Assembly (NCBI RefSeq): GCF_017163935.1
Contig: NZ_JABVZR010000001.1
Location: 1,178,001 to 1,242,000, forward strand
DNA length: 64,000 bases
Source: Novosphingobium terrae
GTDB taxonomy: Bacteria; Pseudomonadota; Alphaproteobacteria; Sphingomonadales; Sphingomonadaceae
Direction: 5' to 3'
This document shows, piece by piece, positions 1 through 9,367 of this stretch. The stretch's first letter is position 1; every line of letters starts with the position of its first letter. Both the position numbers and the translations under genes were made by a program. A model generated the notes under the pieces. The model was not told where the DNA came from, searched no databases, and saw only the letters and a program-made list of their open reading frames with translations.

Positions 1-1
1 G

Positions 2-868
2 CCGGGGGCTTGGGTTGTGGCCGGGCTCGATCCTTTCGGGCAGCGTGGGCGCATCGATGCCTATGCCGCCGCCGGGCTTGAGGCTTTGGCGATGGAGTTC
101 ATGCCGCGTATTACGCGCGCGCAGTCGATGGATATTCTTTCCAGCCAGTCGAACCTTGCCGGGTACAAGGCGGTGGTCGATGCGGCGGGGGTCTATGGCC
201 GGGCCTTCCCGATGATGATGACCGCGGCGGGCACGATCAGCGCGGCCAAGGCCTTTGTGATGGGCGTGGGCGTGGCGGGCTTGCAAGCCATCGCCACGGC
301 GCGGCGTCTGGGGGCTCAGGTTTCGGCGACCGATGTGCGCTCGGCCACGAAAGAGCAGATCCAGTCGCTGGGCGCGAAACCCATCTTCGTGGAAAGCGTC
401 GCGGGGATCGAGGGTGAGGGCAGCGGCGGCTATGCCACCGAAATGAGCGAGGAATACCAGAAGGCGCAGGCCGAACTGGTTTCCGGCCATATCGCCAAGC
501 AGGATATCGTCATCACCACCGCGCTGATCCCCGGGCGAGCGGCGCCCCGACTGATTTCGGACGCGCAGATCGCCAGCATGAAGCCGGGCAGCGTGATCTT
601 CGATCTCGCGGTGTCGCAGGGCGGCAATGTGGAAGGCTCCGTGGCGGACCAGATTGTCGAGCGGCATGGCGTGAAGATCATGGGCTGGTCGAACACGGCC
701 TCGCGGCTGCCGGCGGATGCTTCGGCGCTGTTTTCGCGCAATCTCTACAACTTCCTCTCGGCCTTCTGGGACAAGGAGAAGGGCGCTCCGGTGCTGGATG
801 AGGAAATCGGCGGGGCGATCCGCCTCACGCAAGGCGGAGCGGTGGTGCATCCCCGCCTGCTGGGCTGA
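2..868 (+). CDS. pntAA: NAD(P) transhydrogenase alpha-1 subunit, 5'-truncated
   Basis: This is the NAD(H)-binding domain I of proton-translocating transhydrogenase, which uses the proton gradient to transfer hydride from NADH to NADP+. The reading frame is open to the window edge: the codons before the GTG at 17 continue family sequence (PGAWVVAGLDPFG), so the true start lies upstream and about 90 residues are missing. A dinucleotide-binding loop GVGVAGLQA is encoded near 262-288, followed by the typical SATDVR acidic region. The C-terminal end (GGAVVHPRLLG) matches a split alpha-1 subunit. pntAB follows after 17 bp, with pntB behind it. This three-gene arrangement is known from Rhodospirillum and other alphaproteobacteria, whereas E. 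coli has a fused PntA. Confidence 0.95.
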   Translation, partial: PGAWVVAGLDPFGQRGRIDAYAAAGLEALAMEFMPRITRAQSMDILSSQSNLAGYKAVVDAAGVYGRAFPMMMTAAGTISAAKAFVMGVGVAGLQAIATARRLGAQVSATDVRSATKEQIQSLGAKPIFVESVAGIEGEGSGGYATEMSEEYQKAQAELVSGHIAKQDIVITTALIPGRAAPRLISDAQIASMKPGSVIFDLAVSQGGNVEGSVADQIVERHGVKIMGWSNTASRLPADASALFSRNLYNFLSAFWDKEKGAPVLDEEIGGAIRLTQGGAVVHPRLLG

Positions 869-885
869 ACTGAGGGGAGGGGGCG

Positions 886-1182
886 ATGGATTTTATCTCG
901 ATCCTGTCGATTTTCGTGATGGCCTGTTTTGTGGGCTATTACGTGGTGTGGTCGGTGACGCCTGCGTTGCATACGCCGCTGATGGCGGTGACCAATGCGA
1001 TCTCCTCGGTGATCGTGGTGGGCGCGCTGATCGCGGCGGCGGCCAGCGGGATTGGCACTGGCGCTGGCGTGTCGAAATGGCTGGGGCTGGGGGCGGTGGT
1101 GCTGGCCAGCATCAACATCTTCGGCGGCTTTGCCGTGACCGCCCGCATGCTGGCGATGTATAAGAAGAAGGAGCGCAAGTGA
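886..1182 (+). CDS. pntAB: NAD(P) transhydrogenase alpha-2 subunit
   Basis: This 98-residue integral membrane protein supplies part of domain II, the proton channel, of transhydrogenase. Three hydrophobic segments are visible, at about residues 4-22, 33-55 and 62-83, with the family sequence [17 protein letters not shown] between the first two and a basic KKKERK tail. The ATG is preceded by GAGGGGAGGGGG. Its stop overlaps the pntB start in a TGATG junction, so the two membrane subunits are probably translationally coupled. Confidence 0.95.
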   Translation: MDFISILSIFVMACFVGYYVVWSVTPALHTPLMAVTNAISSVIVVGALIAAAASGIGTGAGVSKWLGLGAVVLASINIFGGFAVTARMLAMYKKKERK

Positions 1183-2777
1183 TGGTCTTGCAGCTTCTTT
1201 CCGAAGGCGTTGAAAGCCTGACGATTTCCACCGAGGCCATTGCGCCCAATCCATGGGTGGCCTTTGCCTATCTGGTGGCGGGCGTGCTGTTCATTCTGGC
1301 GCTGCGGGGTCTGTCCTCGCCCAGCACCAGCCGGGCGGGCAACCGTTACGGCATGATCGGCATGACGATTGCCGTGGTGACCACGCTGATCACGCATTTC
1401 CCTATAACTATGGCGGGATGCGATATTGCCGCATCAGGGCCAGACAGCTTTACCTTTTGCCAAGCGATGGCGAAGCCCGATTTGGGCGCCTTTGGCTTGA
1501 TCCTCGCAGCCATCGCGCTTGGCGGCGGGATCGGCTGGGTGACAGCTCGCAAGATCGCCATGACGGACATGCCGCAACTGGTTGCTGCCTTCCACTCGCT
1601 GGTTGGTCTGGCGGCGGTGCTGGTGGGCTGGGCGGCTTATCTTAATCCGCAGGCCTTCGGCATTGTCGAGGTCGTGAACGATGTGAGCACCGCTCTGGCG
1701 CAGACCGGGCCGGAGGGCACGGCGCTGCCCATGCAGATCCACCCGCAAAGCCTGATCGAAATGTCGCTGGGCATCGCCATTGGCGCGATCACCTTCAGCG
1801 GCTCGGTCATCGCTTTCCTCAAGCTGGCGGGCAAGATGAGCGGCGCGCCGATCATGCTGCCCGCGCGCCATGCCATCAACATCGTGCTGCTGCTGGCCAT
1901 CGCCTTCTTCATCTTCGGCTTCTTTATGTCGCAGTCGATGGTGGATATCGCGCTGATTACCGCACTCAGCTTCATCATCGGCTTCCTGCTGATCATCCCC
2001 ATCGGCGGGGCGGATATGCCGGTGGTGGTCTCGATGCTGAACAGCTATTCCGGCTGGGCCGCTGCCGCCATGGGCTTCACCCTGCACAACACGGCGATGA
2101 TCATCACCGGGGCGCTGGTCGGCTCCTCGGGCGCGATCCTCTCCTACATCATGTGCAAGGCGATGAACCGCAGCTTTGTCAGCGTGATCGCGGGCGGCTT
2201 CGGCGCAGCGGCGGAAACCGGAGGCGGCGCCGCCAAGGAACAGCGCCCATGGAAGCGCGGCAGCGCCGAGGATGCGGCCTTCCTGCTCAAGGAAGCCGAG
2301 AATGTCATCATCATCCCCGGCTATGGCATGGCGGTGGCGCAGGCCCAGCATGTGCTGCGCGAAATGGCCGACACGCTCAAGAAAGAGGGCGTGAACGTCA
2401 AATATGCCATCCATCCCGTGGCGGGCCGCATGCCCGGCCATATGAATGTGCTGCTGGCCGAGGCGAACGTGCCTTACGATGAGGTCTTCGAACTGGAGGA
2501 CATCAATGGCGAGTTCGCTCAGGCCGATGTGGCCTTCATCATCGGGGCCAACGATGTGGTGAACCCCGCCGCCAAGACCGACAAGAGCAGCCCGATCTAT
2601 GGCATGCCCGTCTTCGACGTGGACAAGGCCAAGACCGTGATGTTCATCAAGCGCTCGATGAGCGGGGTGGGCTATTCAGGTGTTGATAATGATGTGTTTT
2701 ATATGGACCAGACCATGATGCTGCTGGCAGACGCCAAAAAGATGGTGGAGGAGATCGTTAAATCCCTCCAGCACTGA
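1182..2777 (+). CDS. pntB: NAD(P) transhydrogenase beta subunit
   Basis: This subunit carries the rest of the membrane domain II and the NADP(H)-binding domain III on the cytoplasmic side. The N-terminal two thirds hold repeated hydrophobic segments. The C-terminal part has the NADP motif VIIIPGYGMAVAQAQ, then HPVAGRMPGHMNVLLAEA and IIGANDVVNPAA, all standard for PntB. I prefer ATG 1182 to GTG 1179 because it makes a TGATG overlap with pntAB and lies about 8 nt after AAGGAG. At 531 residues it is longer than the usual approximately 460. The extra length seems to be polar insertions between the early membrane segments (around residues 70-100 and 160-190). Confidence 0.95.
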   Translation: MVLQLLSEGVESLTISTEAIAPNPWVAFAYLVAGVLFILALRGLSSPSTSRAGNRYGMIGMTIAVVTTLITHFPITMAGCDIAASGPDSFTFCQAMAKPDLGAFGLILAAIALGGGIGWVTARKIAMTDMPQLVAAFHSLVGLAAVLVGWAAYLNPQAFGIVEVVNDVSTALAQTGPEGTALPMQIHPQSLIEMSLGIAIGAITFSGSVIAFLKLAGKMSGAPIMLPARHAINIVLLLAIAFFIFGFFMSQSMVDIALITALSFIIGFLLIIPIGGADMPVVVSMLNSYSGWAAAAMGFTLHNTAMIITGALVGSSGAILSYIMCKAMNRSFVSVIAGGFGAAAETGGGAAKEQRPWKRGSAEDAAFLLKEAENVIIIPGYGMAVAQAQHVLREMADTLKKEGVNVKYAIHPVAGRMPGHMNVLLAEANVPYDEVFELEDINGEFAQADVAFIIGANDVVNPAAKTDKSSPIYGMPVFDVDKAKTVMFIKRSMSGVGYSGVDNDVFYMDQTMMLLADAKKMVEEIVKSLQH

Positions 2778-2795
2778 GTGTTTGAAGGGAATGAC

Positions 2796-3128
2796 ATGCG
2801 TGGGTTTGCAATCGCGGTGCTGGGTGCATCGCTGGTTCTGGGTGGATGCGTAGAGGGCATCGCCCGCAGCCGGGTGCAGGCGGCGCTCACCCACGCAGGT
2901 CTGTCCCAGTCGATGGCCGAATGCATGGCGCAGCGCATGGTCGACCACCTGACGATCTCGCAATTGCGCAAGCTTGAGGCGCTGCAGGGTCCCAAGCGTT
3001 CTGCGATGGACTATGTCGCCGCCGTGCAGCGCATCAACGATCCGCAGGTGATTCAGGTAACGGCCTCGGCGGCGGGGGCCTGTGTCGCTCAGGTCGGGCC
3101 CTCGGGCTTGGGAAGCTTGCTGCAATAA
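2796..3128 (+). CDS. Small predicted lipoprotein of unknown function
   Basis: This is a 110-residue protein starting at ATG 2796, with GAAGGGA about 6 nt upstream. An upstream in-frame GTG (2778) would weaken the signal peptide. The N-terminus is a hydrophobic signal ending in a lipobox (VLGGC, Cys 18), so it is probably lipid-anchored in the envelope. The mature part has a short helical region with three further cysteines and the pattern SQSMAECMAQRMVDHL, then an alanine/glycine-rich tail. It starts 18 bp after pntB on the same strand and may be co-transcribed, but nothing ties it to transhydrogenase function. I do not recognise a named family. Confidence 0.7.
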   Translation: MRGFAIAVLGASLVLGGCVEGIARSRVQAALTHAGLSQSMAECMAQRMVDHLTISQLRKLEALQGPKRSAMDYVAAVQRINDPQVIQVTASAAGACVAQVGPSGLGSLLQ

Positions 3129-3151
3129 GGGCGGTAAGCTAGGCCAGCCTG

Positions 3152-4333
3152 ATGGATAGTGCCGAAGCCCTGATCACCCGCTCCCCGCTGGCTTGCGATC
3201 CTCTGCGCTCACGCGGGCGCGAGTTTCCCATGGAAGGCGGCATCGCGCGCGGTCCGCGCAGCGAGTACCAGCGCGACCGCGACCGCATCATCCATTCGAT
3301 CAGCTTCCGCCGCCTGCGCCACAAGACGCAGGTGTTCATCGCGCCCGATGGCGACCATTACCGCGTTCGCCTCACGCATTCGTTGGAGGTGGCGCAGATC
3401 GGCCGCGTCATCGCCCGCCAGCTGGGTCTGGACGAGGATCTGACCGAGGCCCTGTGCCTCGCCCATGACATCGGCCACCCGCCCTTCGGCCACAGCGGTG
3501 AGGATGCGCTGCAGGAGGCGCTGAAAGAGCAGGGCGGCTGGGATCACAACGCTCAGGCGCTGCGCACGCTGATGCGTCTGGAAAGCCCCTATTGCGGGCA
3601 TGATGGGTTGAACCTGACATGGGAATTGCTGGAGGGTCTGGCCAAGCACAATGGCCCTGTGCGCAACCCCGGCTGGGCCTTGCAGGAGCTGGATGCCGCT
3701 TTCCCGCTCGATCTGGCCGAATATTCCTGCCTTGAAGCGCAGGTCGCCGCCATTGCCGACGACATCGCCTATGACAATCACGATATCGATGATGGCCTGC
3801 GCGCCGGTTTCCTCACGCTCGACCAGTTGATGGAGCAGCCCTTCGTCGCCGAGCAATGGTATAAGGTTGAACAGCGCTATGCTGGCGCCCCGCGCGACCG
3901 GCAACTGCGTGAGCTGGTGCGCAGCCAGATCGGCATCATGGTCAATGATGTGATCGCCGAAACGCAAGGCCGCATTGCCGGGATGACCAGCGCGGATGAA
4001 GTGCGGCAGGCAGGGCGCGCCTGTGTCGATTTCTCGCCCGCCATGGCGGAGGAAGAGCGGCGCCTGAAGCGCTTCATGTATCAGCGGCTCTATTACCACC
4101 CCGAGCAGCTGGAAACCGCGGGCAAGGCCAAGCTGGTGACGGCGGGCCTCTTCTCTGCCCTTCGTGCCGATCCCGCGCTGATGGGCGAGGACTGGCTGGC
4201 CCGCATGCCCGAAGCCGAACCGGGCCGCAGCCGCCACATCGCCGACTATATCGCCGGCATGACCGATCGCTTCGCCATCGCCCGCTATGCCGAAATCCAC
4301 GGCAGCGCGCCCGAGGGCCTCAGCAACGTCTGA
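3152..4333 (+). CDS. dgt: dGTP triphosphohydrolase-like HD-domain protein
   Basis: This 393-residue protein matches the alphaproteobacterial dGTPase-like family, cytosolic enzymes that split dNTPs into deoxynucleoside and triphosphate. The metal-binding HD residues are readable: RLTHSLEVAQIGR (His 76), CLAHDIGHPPFGHSG (His 105, Asp 106) and the downstream ADDIAYDNHD. The N-terminus RSEYQRDRDRIIHSISFRRL is also typical. It lies 23 bp after the lipoprotein gene. Its role here would be dNTP pool control. Substrate preference cannot be read from sequence, and the family includes members whose activity needs dNTP effectors. Confidence 0.93.
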   Translation: MDSAEALITRSPLACDPLRSRGREFPMEGGIARGPRSEYQRDRDRIIHSISFRRLRHKTQVFIAPDGDHYRVRLTHSLEVAQIGRVIARQLGLDEDLTEALCLAHDIGHPPFGHSGEDALQEALKEQGGWDHNAQALRTLMRLESPYCGHDGLNLTWELLEGLAKHNGPVRNPGWALQELDAAFPLDLAEYSCLEAQVAAIADDIAYDNHDIDDGLRAGFLTLDQLMEQPFVAEQWYKVEQRYAGAPRDRQLRELVRSQIGIMVNDVIAETQGRIAGMTSADEVRQAGRACVDFSPAMAEEERRLKRFMYQRLYYHPEQLETAGKAKLVTAGLFSALRADPALMGEDWLARMPEAEPGRSRHIADYIAGMTDRFAIARYAEIHGSAPEGLSNV

Positions 4334-4452
4334 TCCTGCGGAGTTTTGCCGCATGTCTAGAACGGATGCGACGTGTTTGGTGGACAAGTGGGTGAAATGC
4401 CCTTTGACTCAGGAAGCGCAACAGTGAATGGCGGCTTCAGTCACTAATCCAT

Positions 4453-4680
4453 GCGGGAGAGTTTCTCGCGATTCGCTCGAAAGGGTGGGTTTGCGAGACG
4501 CCGAAGGAGCAACCGCCCCGGAATCTCTCAGGCACAAGGGACCGTGTGGATTGACAGTGACGCTCTGGAAAGTGCGCTTCAGCCCTAGGGCAGGAGAGCC
4601 GCCGAAGGGGTAAATCCGGCGTGCGTTGGTCGCAAACGCGCTGGGCTAAGCTCTCAGGTTTCCGTGACAGAGGGGGCACC
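4453..4680 (+). promoter_or_regulatory. Tandem glycine riboswitch upstream of gcvT
   Basis: Two glycine aptamers lie in series. The first (about 4453-4574) contains GGGAGAG, CGCCGAAGGAGCAA, CTCTCAGGCACAAGGACC-like sequence and the closing CGCTCTGGAAAG. The second (about 4591-4680) repeats GGAGAG, GCCGAAGGGGTAAA, GCTCTCAGG and GACAGAGGGGG. An 18-nt linker joins them. The element ends just before the ribosome binding site of gcvT, so it probably switches the gcv operon on when glycine is abundant. A TTGACT hexamer at 4404 could be the -35 box of the promoter, but I see no convincing -10 box. Confidence 0.95.
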
Positions 4681-4713
4681 AGATCTGGTGCAATCTGTAG
4701 GGAAGCCCGAGTT

Positions 4714-5922
4714 GTGAGCGATTCAAACCAACATGACGAATCCGTCGATGGCCATGTCGATGTGGACGGCGACGAGATCCCCGCGATCCTGACCCTGCCG
4801 CTGGACGCATGGCACCGTGAACGCGGCGCGCGCATGGTGGAATTCGCCGGTTACATGATGCCGGTGCAGTATGAAGGCATCATGGCCGAGCATCTCTGGA
4901 CGCGTGAAAGCGCGGGCCTGTTCGATGTCAGCCATATGGGCCAGCTGGTGGTTTCGGTTGAGGGCGACGATCAGTCGGCGGTGGAAGCCGCTCTGGAAGC
5001 CCTGCTGCCCGCCGACCTCTCGATCCTGAAGATCGGCCGCATCCGCTATTCGCTGCTGCTGGACGAAAATGGCGGCATTCTGGATGACCTGATGGTCACC
5101 CGCTGGAAGAACGGCTTCTTCGTGGTGGTGAACGGCGCGACCAAGTGGGACGACATCGCCCATCTGCGCGAAAACCTGCCCGACGACATCACCCTCACGC
5201 ATCGCGACGAACACGGCCTGCTGGCCCTGCAGGGCCCCAAGGCCGCTGCCGCTCTGGCCTCGCTGGGTCTCAAGCCCGCGCTGCCGCAGATCGTGCCGGT
5301 GGAGGAACTCTCCTTCATGCAGGCCGGTCCTTATGAGTGGAACGGCATCGAGCTGGGCGTCAGCCGCTCGGGCTACAGCGGCGAAGATGGCTATGAAATC
5401 AGCGTGCCCTATGAAGGTATCGTAGACTTCGCCACGGCTCTCGCCGCCCACGCGGATGTGAAGCCCATCGGCCTTGGCGCGCGTGACAGCCTGCGTCTGG
5501 AAGCCGGTCTGCCGCTTTACGGTCATGACCTGTCGCCCGAGACCGACCCCGTCAGCGCCAACCTCACCTTCGCGCTCTCCAAGCGCCGCCGTGAACAGGG
5601 CGGCTTTATGGGCAGCGACCATGTGTTGAAGACCCTCGCCGAAGGCCCCGCCACCCTGCGCATCGGTCTGAAGCTGGAAGGCCGCCAGGCCGCCCGCGAA
5701 GGCGCCGAAGTTTTCGCCGGTGACGTCAAGGTCGGCACGGTCTGCTCGGGCGGTTTCGCGCCCAGCCTCGGCCACCCCATCGCCATGGCCTATGTCGATG
5801 CCGCGCATACCGCCGAGGGCACCGCTCTTTCCATTGACGTGCGCGGCAAGAAGCTGCCCGCCACCGTCGTGCCCATGCCTTTCCAACCCACCCGTTATTA
5901 CCGCAAGGGAGCCGCCAAATGA
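4714..5922 (+). CDS. gcvT: Glycine cleavage system T protein (aminomethyltransferase)
   Basis: This enzyme transfers the methylene group from the aminomethyl-lipoyl H protein to tetrahydrofolate, releasing ammonia. It has 402 residues, beginning at GTG 4714 with AGGGAAG 8-9 nt upstream. An upstream in-frame start would run through the riboswitch. Family sequences visible include [36 protein letters not shown] and [20 protein letters not shown]. The N-terminal 30 residues are acidic and not part of the fold. It overlaps gcvH by 4 bp (ATGA), so the products are coupled. Confidence 0.96.
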   Translation: MSDSNQHDESVDGHVDVDGDEIPAILTLPLDAWHRERGARMVEFAGYMMPVQYEGIMAEHLWTRESAGLFDVSHMGQLVVSVEGDDQSAVEAALEALLPADLSILKIGRIRYSLLLDENGGILDDLMVTRWKNGFFVVVNGATKWDDIAHLRENLPDDITLTHRDEHGLLALQGPKAAAALASLGLKPALPQIVPVEELSFMQAGPYEWNGIELGVSRSGYSGEDGYEISVPYEGIVDFATALAAHADVKPIGLGARDSLRLEAGLPLYGHDLSPETDPVSANLTFALSKRRREQGGFMGSDHVLKTLAEGPATLRIGLKLEGRQAAREGAEVFAGDVKVGTVCSGGFAPSLGHPIAMAYVDAAHTAEGTALSIDVRGKKLPATVVPMPFQPTRYYRKGAAK

Positions 5923-6290
5923 CTCGCTATTTCACCAAGGAACACGAGTGGATTCAGGTCGATGGTGACACCGCCACCGTCGGCATCACCGACTTCGCTC
6001 AGGAATCGCTGGGTGACATCACCTTCGTGGAGCTGCCCGACGCGGGCCGCGCCGTCACGGCGGGCGAAGCTGTCGCCGTGGTGGAATCGGTGAAGGCCGC
6101 CAGCGACGTCTACGCGCCTGTCGCGGGCACGATCGTGGAAGGCAACCCTGCCCTCGATGCCGAGCCCGAGCTGGTCAACAGCGCTGCTGAAACCGACGGC
6201 TGGCTGTTCAAGCTGACCCTGACCGACGCGGCTGCGCTGAGCGACCTGCTCGATGAAGCCGCCTACAAGGCCTATATCGCGGAGCTTTGA
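5919..6290 (+). CDS. gcvH: Glycine cleavage system H protein
   Basis: This is the 123-residue lipoyl carrier that shuttles the aminomethyl intermediate between the P, T and L proteins. The lipoylated lysine is Lys 59 in [13 protein letters not shown]. The surrounding sequence ([34 protein letters not shown]) is canonical. Length is normal. It overlaps the gcvT stop and is followed 7 bp later by gcvPA. Confidence 0.97.
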   Translation: MTRYFTKEHEWIQVDGDTATVGITDFAQESLGDITFVELPDAGRAVTAGEAVAVVESVKAASDVYAPVAGTIVEGNPALDAEPELVNSAAETDGWLFKLTLTDAAALSDLLDEAAYKAYIAEL

Positions 6291-6297
6291 TCTCACG

Positions 6298-7665
6298 ATG
6301 CGTTACCTTCCCCTGACCCCGGCGGATCGCACCGCCATGCTCGCGGCTGTCGGCGCCGGCACCATCGACGATCTCTTCGCCGATGTGCCCGCCGATGCGC
6401 TGCTCTCCGGCCCCGTTGAAGGCCTTGCCCCGCACGCCAGCGAAATGGCGGTGGAGCGCCATATGGCGCGTCTGGCGGGCAAGAACCTCTCGGCGGGCGC
6501 GGCGCCTTTCTTCCTGGGGGCAGGGGCTTACAAGCACCATATCCCGGCCAGCGTCGACCATCTGATCCAGCGCGGCGAGTTCCTGACCGCCTACACGCCC
6601 TATCAGCCGGAAATCGCGCAGGGCACGCTGCAGGTGCTCTTCGAGTTCCAGACGCAGGTCGCGCGCCTGTTCGGCACCGATGTGGCCAATGCCTCGATGT
6701 ATGACGGCTCGACCGCATGCTGGGAGGCCATTGCCATGGCGGGCCGCGTCACGCGCCGCAAGAAGGCGGTGCTCTCGGGCGGTCTGCACCCGCATTACGT
6801 GGGCACGGCCGAAACCATGGCCAAGTTCACCGGCGATGTGATCGAGGCCCGCTCGCCCGTGCTGTCGGCCCAGCCCGACGATGCCGAGGTGATCGCCGCC
6901 ATCGACGACCAGACCGGCGCTGTCGTGGTGCAGTACCCCGATATTCTGGGCCGTATCCCCGATCTGGCCGCGATTTCGGCTGCCGCCCACGCCAAGGGCG
7001 CGCTGCTGGTGGTCGTTGTCACCGAGCCGGTGGCGCTGGGCCTGATCGAGGCGCCGGGCCATCTGGGCGCGGACATCGTCGTGGGTGAGGGTCAGTCGCT
7101 CGGCGTCGGCCTCAACTTCGGCGGCCCTTATCTGGGCCTGTTCGGTGCTTCGGAGAAGTTCCTGCGCCAGATGCCGGGACGTCTTTGTGGCGAGACCGTC
7201 GATGCCGAGGGCAAGCGCGGCTTCGTGCTGACGCTCTCCACCCGCGAGCAGCATATCCGCCGCGAGAAGGCCACCAGCAACATCTGCACCAATGCCGGGC
7301 TTTGCGCGCTGGCCTTCAGCATTCACATGAGCTTGCTGGGCGGCGAGGGCCTGTCGCAGCTGGCGGCGGTCAACCATGACCGTGCGCGCCAGACGGCGGA
7401 ACGCCTCGCCCAGATCCCGGGCGTGACGGTGCTGAACGACGCCTTTGTCAACGAGTTCACCGTGGTGCTGCCCGCCGATGCGCGCGAAGCCGTGCGTTCG
7501 CTGGCGGACAAGGGCGTGCTGGGCGGTGTCGCTCTTGGTCGCCTCTATCCGCAGGACAAGGCGCTGCATGCCGGTCTGCTGGTGACGGCGACCGAATGCA
7601 CCACCGATGACGATATCGAAGCGCTGGCCACCACGCTGGCCGACGTTCTGAAGAAGGGGGCCTGA
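6298..7665 (+). CDS. gcvPA: Glycine dehydrogenase (decarboxylating) subunit 1
   Basis: This is the N-terminal half of the P protein, which decarboxylates glycine and loads the aminomethyl group onto lipoyl-GcvH. It has 455 residues in the two-subunit form. Typical sequence includes [56 protein letters not shown] and [21 protein letters not shown] use ATG 6298, the family N-terminus. The frame is open 45 bp further up but only into the gcvH end. Spacing from GGAG (6280) is long, so coupling to gcvH translation is likely. Confidence 0.96.
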   Translation: MRYLPLTPADRTAMLAAVGAGTIDDLFADVPADALLSGPVEGLAPHASEMAVERHMARLAGKNLSAGAAPFFLGAGAYKHHIPASVDHLIQRGEFLTAYTPYQPEIAQGTLQVLFEFQTQVARLFGTDVANASMYDGSTACWEAIAMAGRVTRRKKAVLSGGLHPHYVGTAETMAKFTGDVIEARSPVLSAQPDDAEVIAAIDDQTGAVVVQYPDILGRIPDLAAISAAAHAKGALLVVVVTEPVALGLIEAPGHLGADIVVGEGQSLGVGLNFGGPYLGLFGASEKFLRQMPGRLCGETVDAEGKRGFVLTLSTREQHIRREKATSNICTNAGLCALAFSIHMSLLGGEGLSQLAAVNHDRARQTAERLAQIPGVTVLNDAFVNEFTVVLPADAREAVRSLADKGVLGGVALGRLYPQDKALHAGLLVTATECTTDDDIEALATTLADVLKKGA

Positions 7666-7666
7666 G

Positions 7667-9232
7667 ATGAACGCTCCGAATGCATCCGGCTGGAAGCCTG
7701 AAATGGTGGCCGATGACGGTTCCGTGCAGCCGATGACCGTGTCGGGAGACAAGGGCCTTCAGCTTGAAGAGCCCTTGATCTTCGAACTCAACCGCGCGGG
7801 CCAGACCGGCGTGGACATCGATGCGCCGACGCGCGGGCCCATCGCGGGTCTCGCCAAGTTCCTGCGCAAGGCGCCCGCCGCTTTGCCGGGCCTGACCGAG
7901 CCGGAGGTGGTGCGCCACTACACCCGCCTGTCGCGCCAGAACTATGCCATCGATCTGGGGCCGTTCCCGCTGGGTTCGTGCACCATGAAGCACAATCCGC
8001 GCCTGAATGAGAAGGTCGCGCGGATGCCCGGCTTTGCGGATATTCACCCGCTGCAGCCCAAGCACACCGTCGCTGGCGCCTTTGAAGCCATTGCCGAGCT
8101 GTCGGACTGGCTGATCGGCTTGACCGGCATGGCCGCCGTGGCGCTGAGCCCCAAGGCTGGCGCCCATGGCGAGCTGTGCGGTCTGCTCTGCATCCGCGCC
8201 GCGATCGAGGCCAAGGGCGAGAACCGCCCGGTGGTTCTGGTCCCGGAAAGCGCGCATGGCACCAACCCCGCCACTGCCGCCTTCGCCGGTTTCCGCGTGG
8301 AGAGCATCCCTGCCACCGAGGATGGTCGCGTGGATATGGCTGCTCTGGTCAGTCGCCTCGGCCCCGATGTGGCCGGTGTGATGATTACGAACCCGAACAC
8401 TTGCGGTCTGTTCGAGCGTGATCTGAAGGCGATTTCGGACGCCGTTCACGCCTATGGCGGTTACGTCTACTGCGATGGCGCGAACTTCAACGCCATCGTC
8501 GGCAAGGTGCGCCCCGGCGATCTGGGCGTGGACGCCATGCACATCAACCTGCACAAGACCTTCTCCACCCCGCATGGTGGTGGCGGTCCGGGTTCGGGTC
8601 CGGTGGTGCTGTCCGAGGCGCTGGCGCCCTTCGCCCCGCTGCCCTTCGTGCAGCGTGAGGCCGATGGCCGCGTGCATCTGGTGGAAGAGGAAGAAATCGC
8701 CTCGACCGGCCATGCGCAGAGCTTTGGCCGTATGGCGGCTTTCCACGGCCAGATGGGCATGTTCACCCGCGCGCTGACCTACATTCTGTCGCATGGCAAT
8801 GATGGCCTGCGTCAGGTGTCGGAAGATGCCGTGCTGAACGCCAACTACATCCTGCGCGAGCTGGAAGATGTGCTGGAAGCGCCTTTCGCCAAGGCGGGCC
8901 CCTGCATGCATGAGGCGCTGTTCAGCGATGCCGGCCTTGCCGCCGGCTTCTCGACGCTGGACATCGCCAAGGGCCTGATCGACGAGGGCTTCCACCCGAT
9001 GACGGTCTATTTCCCGCTGGTCGTCCATGGCGCGATGCTGATCGAGCCGACCGAAACGGAAAGCCGCGCCGGTCTGGACCGCTTCATCGCCAGCATGCGC
9101 TCGCTGGCCGAACGTGCCCGCGCGGGTGACGAACGCCTGAAGACGGCGCCGCACTTCACCCCGCGCCGTCGCCTTGATGAAACCCTGGCCGCCCGCAAAC
9201 CGGTGCTGGTGTGGAAGGGCGACAAGGCCTGA
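7667..9232 (+). CDS. gcvPB: Glycine dehydrogenase (decarboxylating) subunit 2
   Basis: This is the PLP-bearing half of the P protein, 521 residues. The Schiff-base lysine is Lys 297 in NLHKTFSTPHGGGGPG. Other family sequence includes YTRLSRQNYAID, GSCTMKHNPR and TNPNTCGLFE. The start is 1 bp after the gcvPA stop, so the two halves are made together. With gcvT and gcvH this completes the operon apart from the dihydrolipoyl dehydrogenase (L protein), normally shared with other complexes and not present here. A fragment of the intergenic repeat family lies about 25 bp after its stop. Confidence 0.97.
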   Translation: MNAPNASGWKPEMVADDGSVQPMTVSGDKGLQLEEPLIFELNRAGQTGVDIDAPTRGPIAGLAKFLRKAPAALPGLTEPEVVRHYTRLSRQNYAIDLGPFPLGSCTMKHNPRLNEKVARMPGFADIHPLQPKHTVAGAFEAIAELSDWLIGLTGMAAVALSPKAGAHGELCGLLCIRAAIEAKGENRPVVLVPESAHGTNPATAAFAGFRVESIPATEDGRVDMAALVSRLGPDVAGVMITNPNTCGLFERDLKAISDAVHAYGGYVYCDGANFNAIVGKVRPGDLGVDAMHINLHKTFSTPHGGGGPGSGPVVLSEALAPFAPLPFVQREADGRVHLVEEEEIASTGHAQSFGRMAAFHGQMGMFTRALTYILSHGNDGLRQVSEDAVLNANYILRELEDVLEAPFAKAGPCMHEALFSDAGLAAGFSTLDIAKGLIDEGFHPMTVYFPLVVHGAMLIEPTETESRAGLDRFIASMRSLAERARAGDERLKTAPHFTPRRRLDETLAARKPVLVWKGDKA

Positions 9233-9255
9233 TTGCGTGCGCCACGCCGAGAGGC

Positions 9256-9303
9256 TGGCGCAACGTAAGCACAAATGGGAGCGCGAGGGTGTAACACCCT
9301 CGC
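9256..9303 (+). repeat. Fragment of the intergenic hairpin-bounded repeat family (copy 1)
   Basis: The sequence TGGCGCAACGTA...ATGGGAGC followed by the perfect hairpin GCGAGGGT-GTAAC-ACCCTCGC (9283-9303) matches one end of the full elements (compare 13138-13185). Only this end is present. It sits directly downstream of the gcv operon and could act as its terminator, with a short pyrimidine run behind it. Confidence 0.75.
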
Positions 9304-9318
9304 ATTTCTCTCTTTTCT

Positions 9319-9360
9319 TCCCTGATGGCTGTGTTATTCTTTTAATACAGTCATCAGGGA
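9319..9360 (+). promoter_or_regulatory. Imperfect 18-bp inverted repeat enclosing a ribosome binding site
   Basis: Arms 9319-9336 (TCCCTGATGGCTGTGTTA) and 9343-9360 are complementary except for two G-T positions, around a 6-nt T-rich centre. The right arm contains AGGGA, the only ribosome binding site for the ATG at 9368. It could be a repressor operator or an RNA hairpin that hides the binding site. It lacks a T run and does not look like a terminator. Confidence 0.6.
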
Positions 9361-9367
9361 CCAAAAC

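Noticed and set aside
4621..4713. N-terminal extension of gcvT
   Set aside because: It translates the second glycine aptamer and its expression platform; GTG 4714 has a good binding site.
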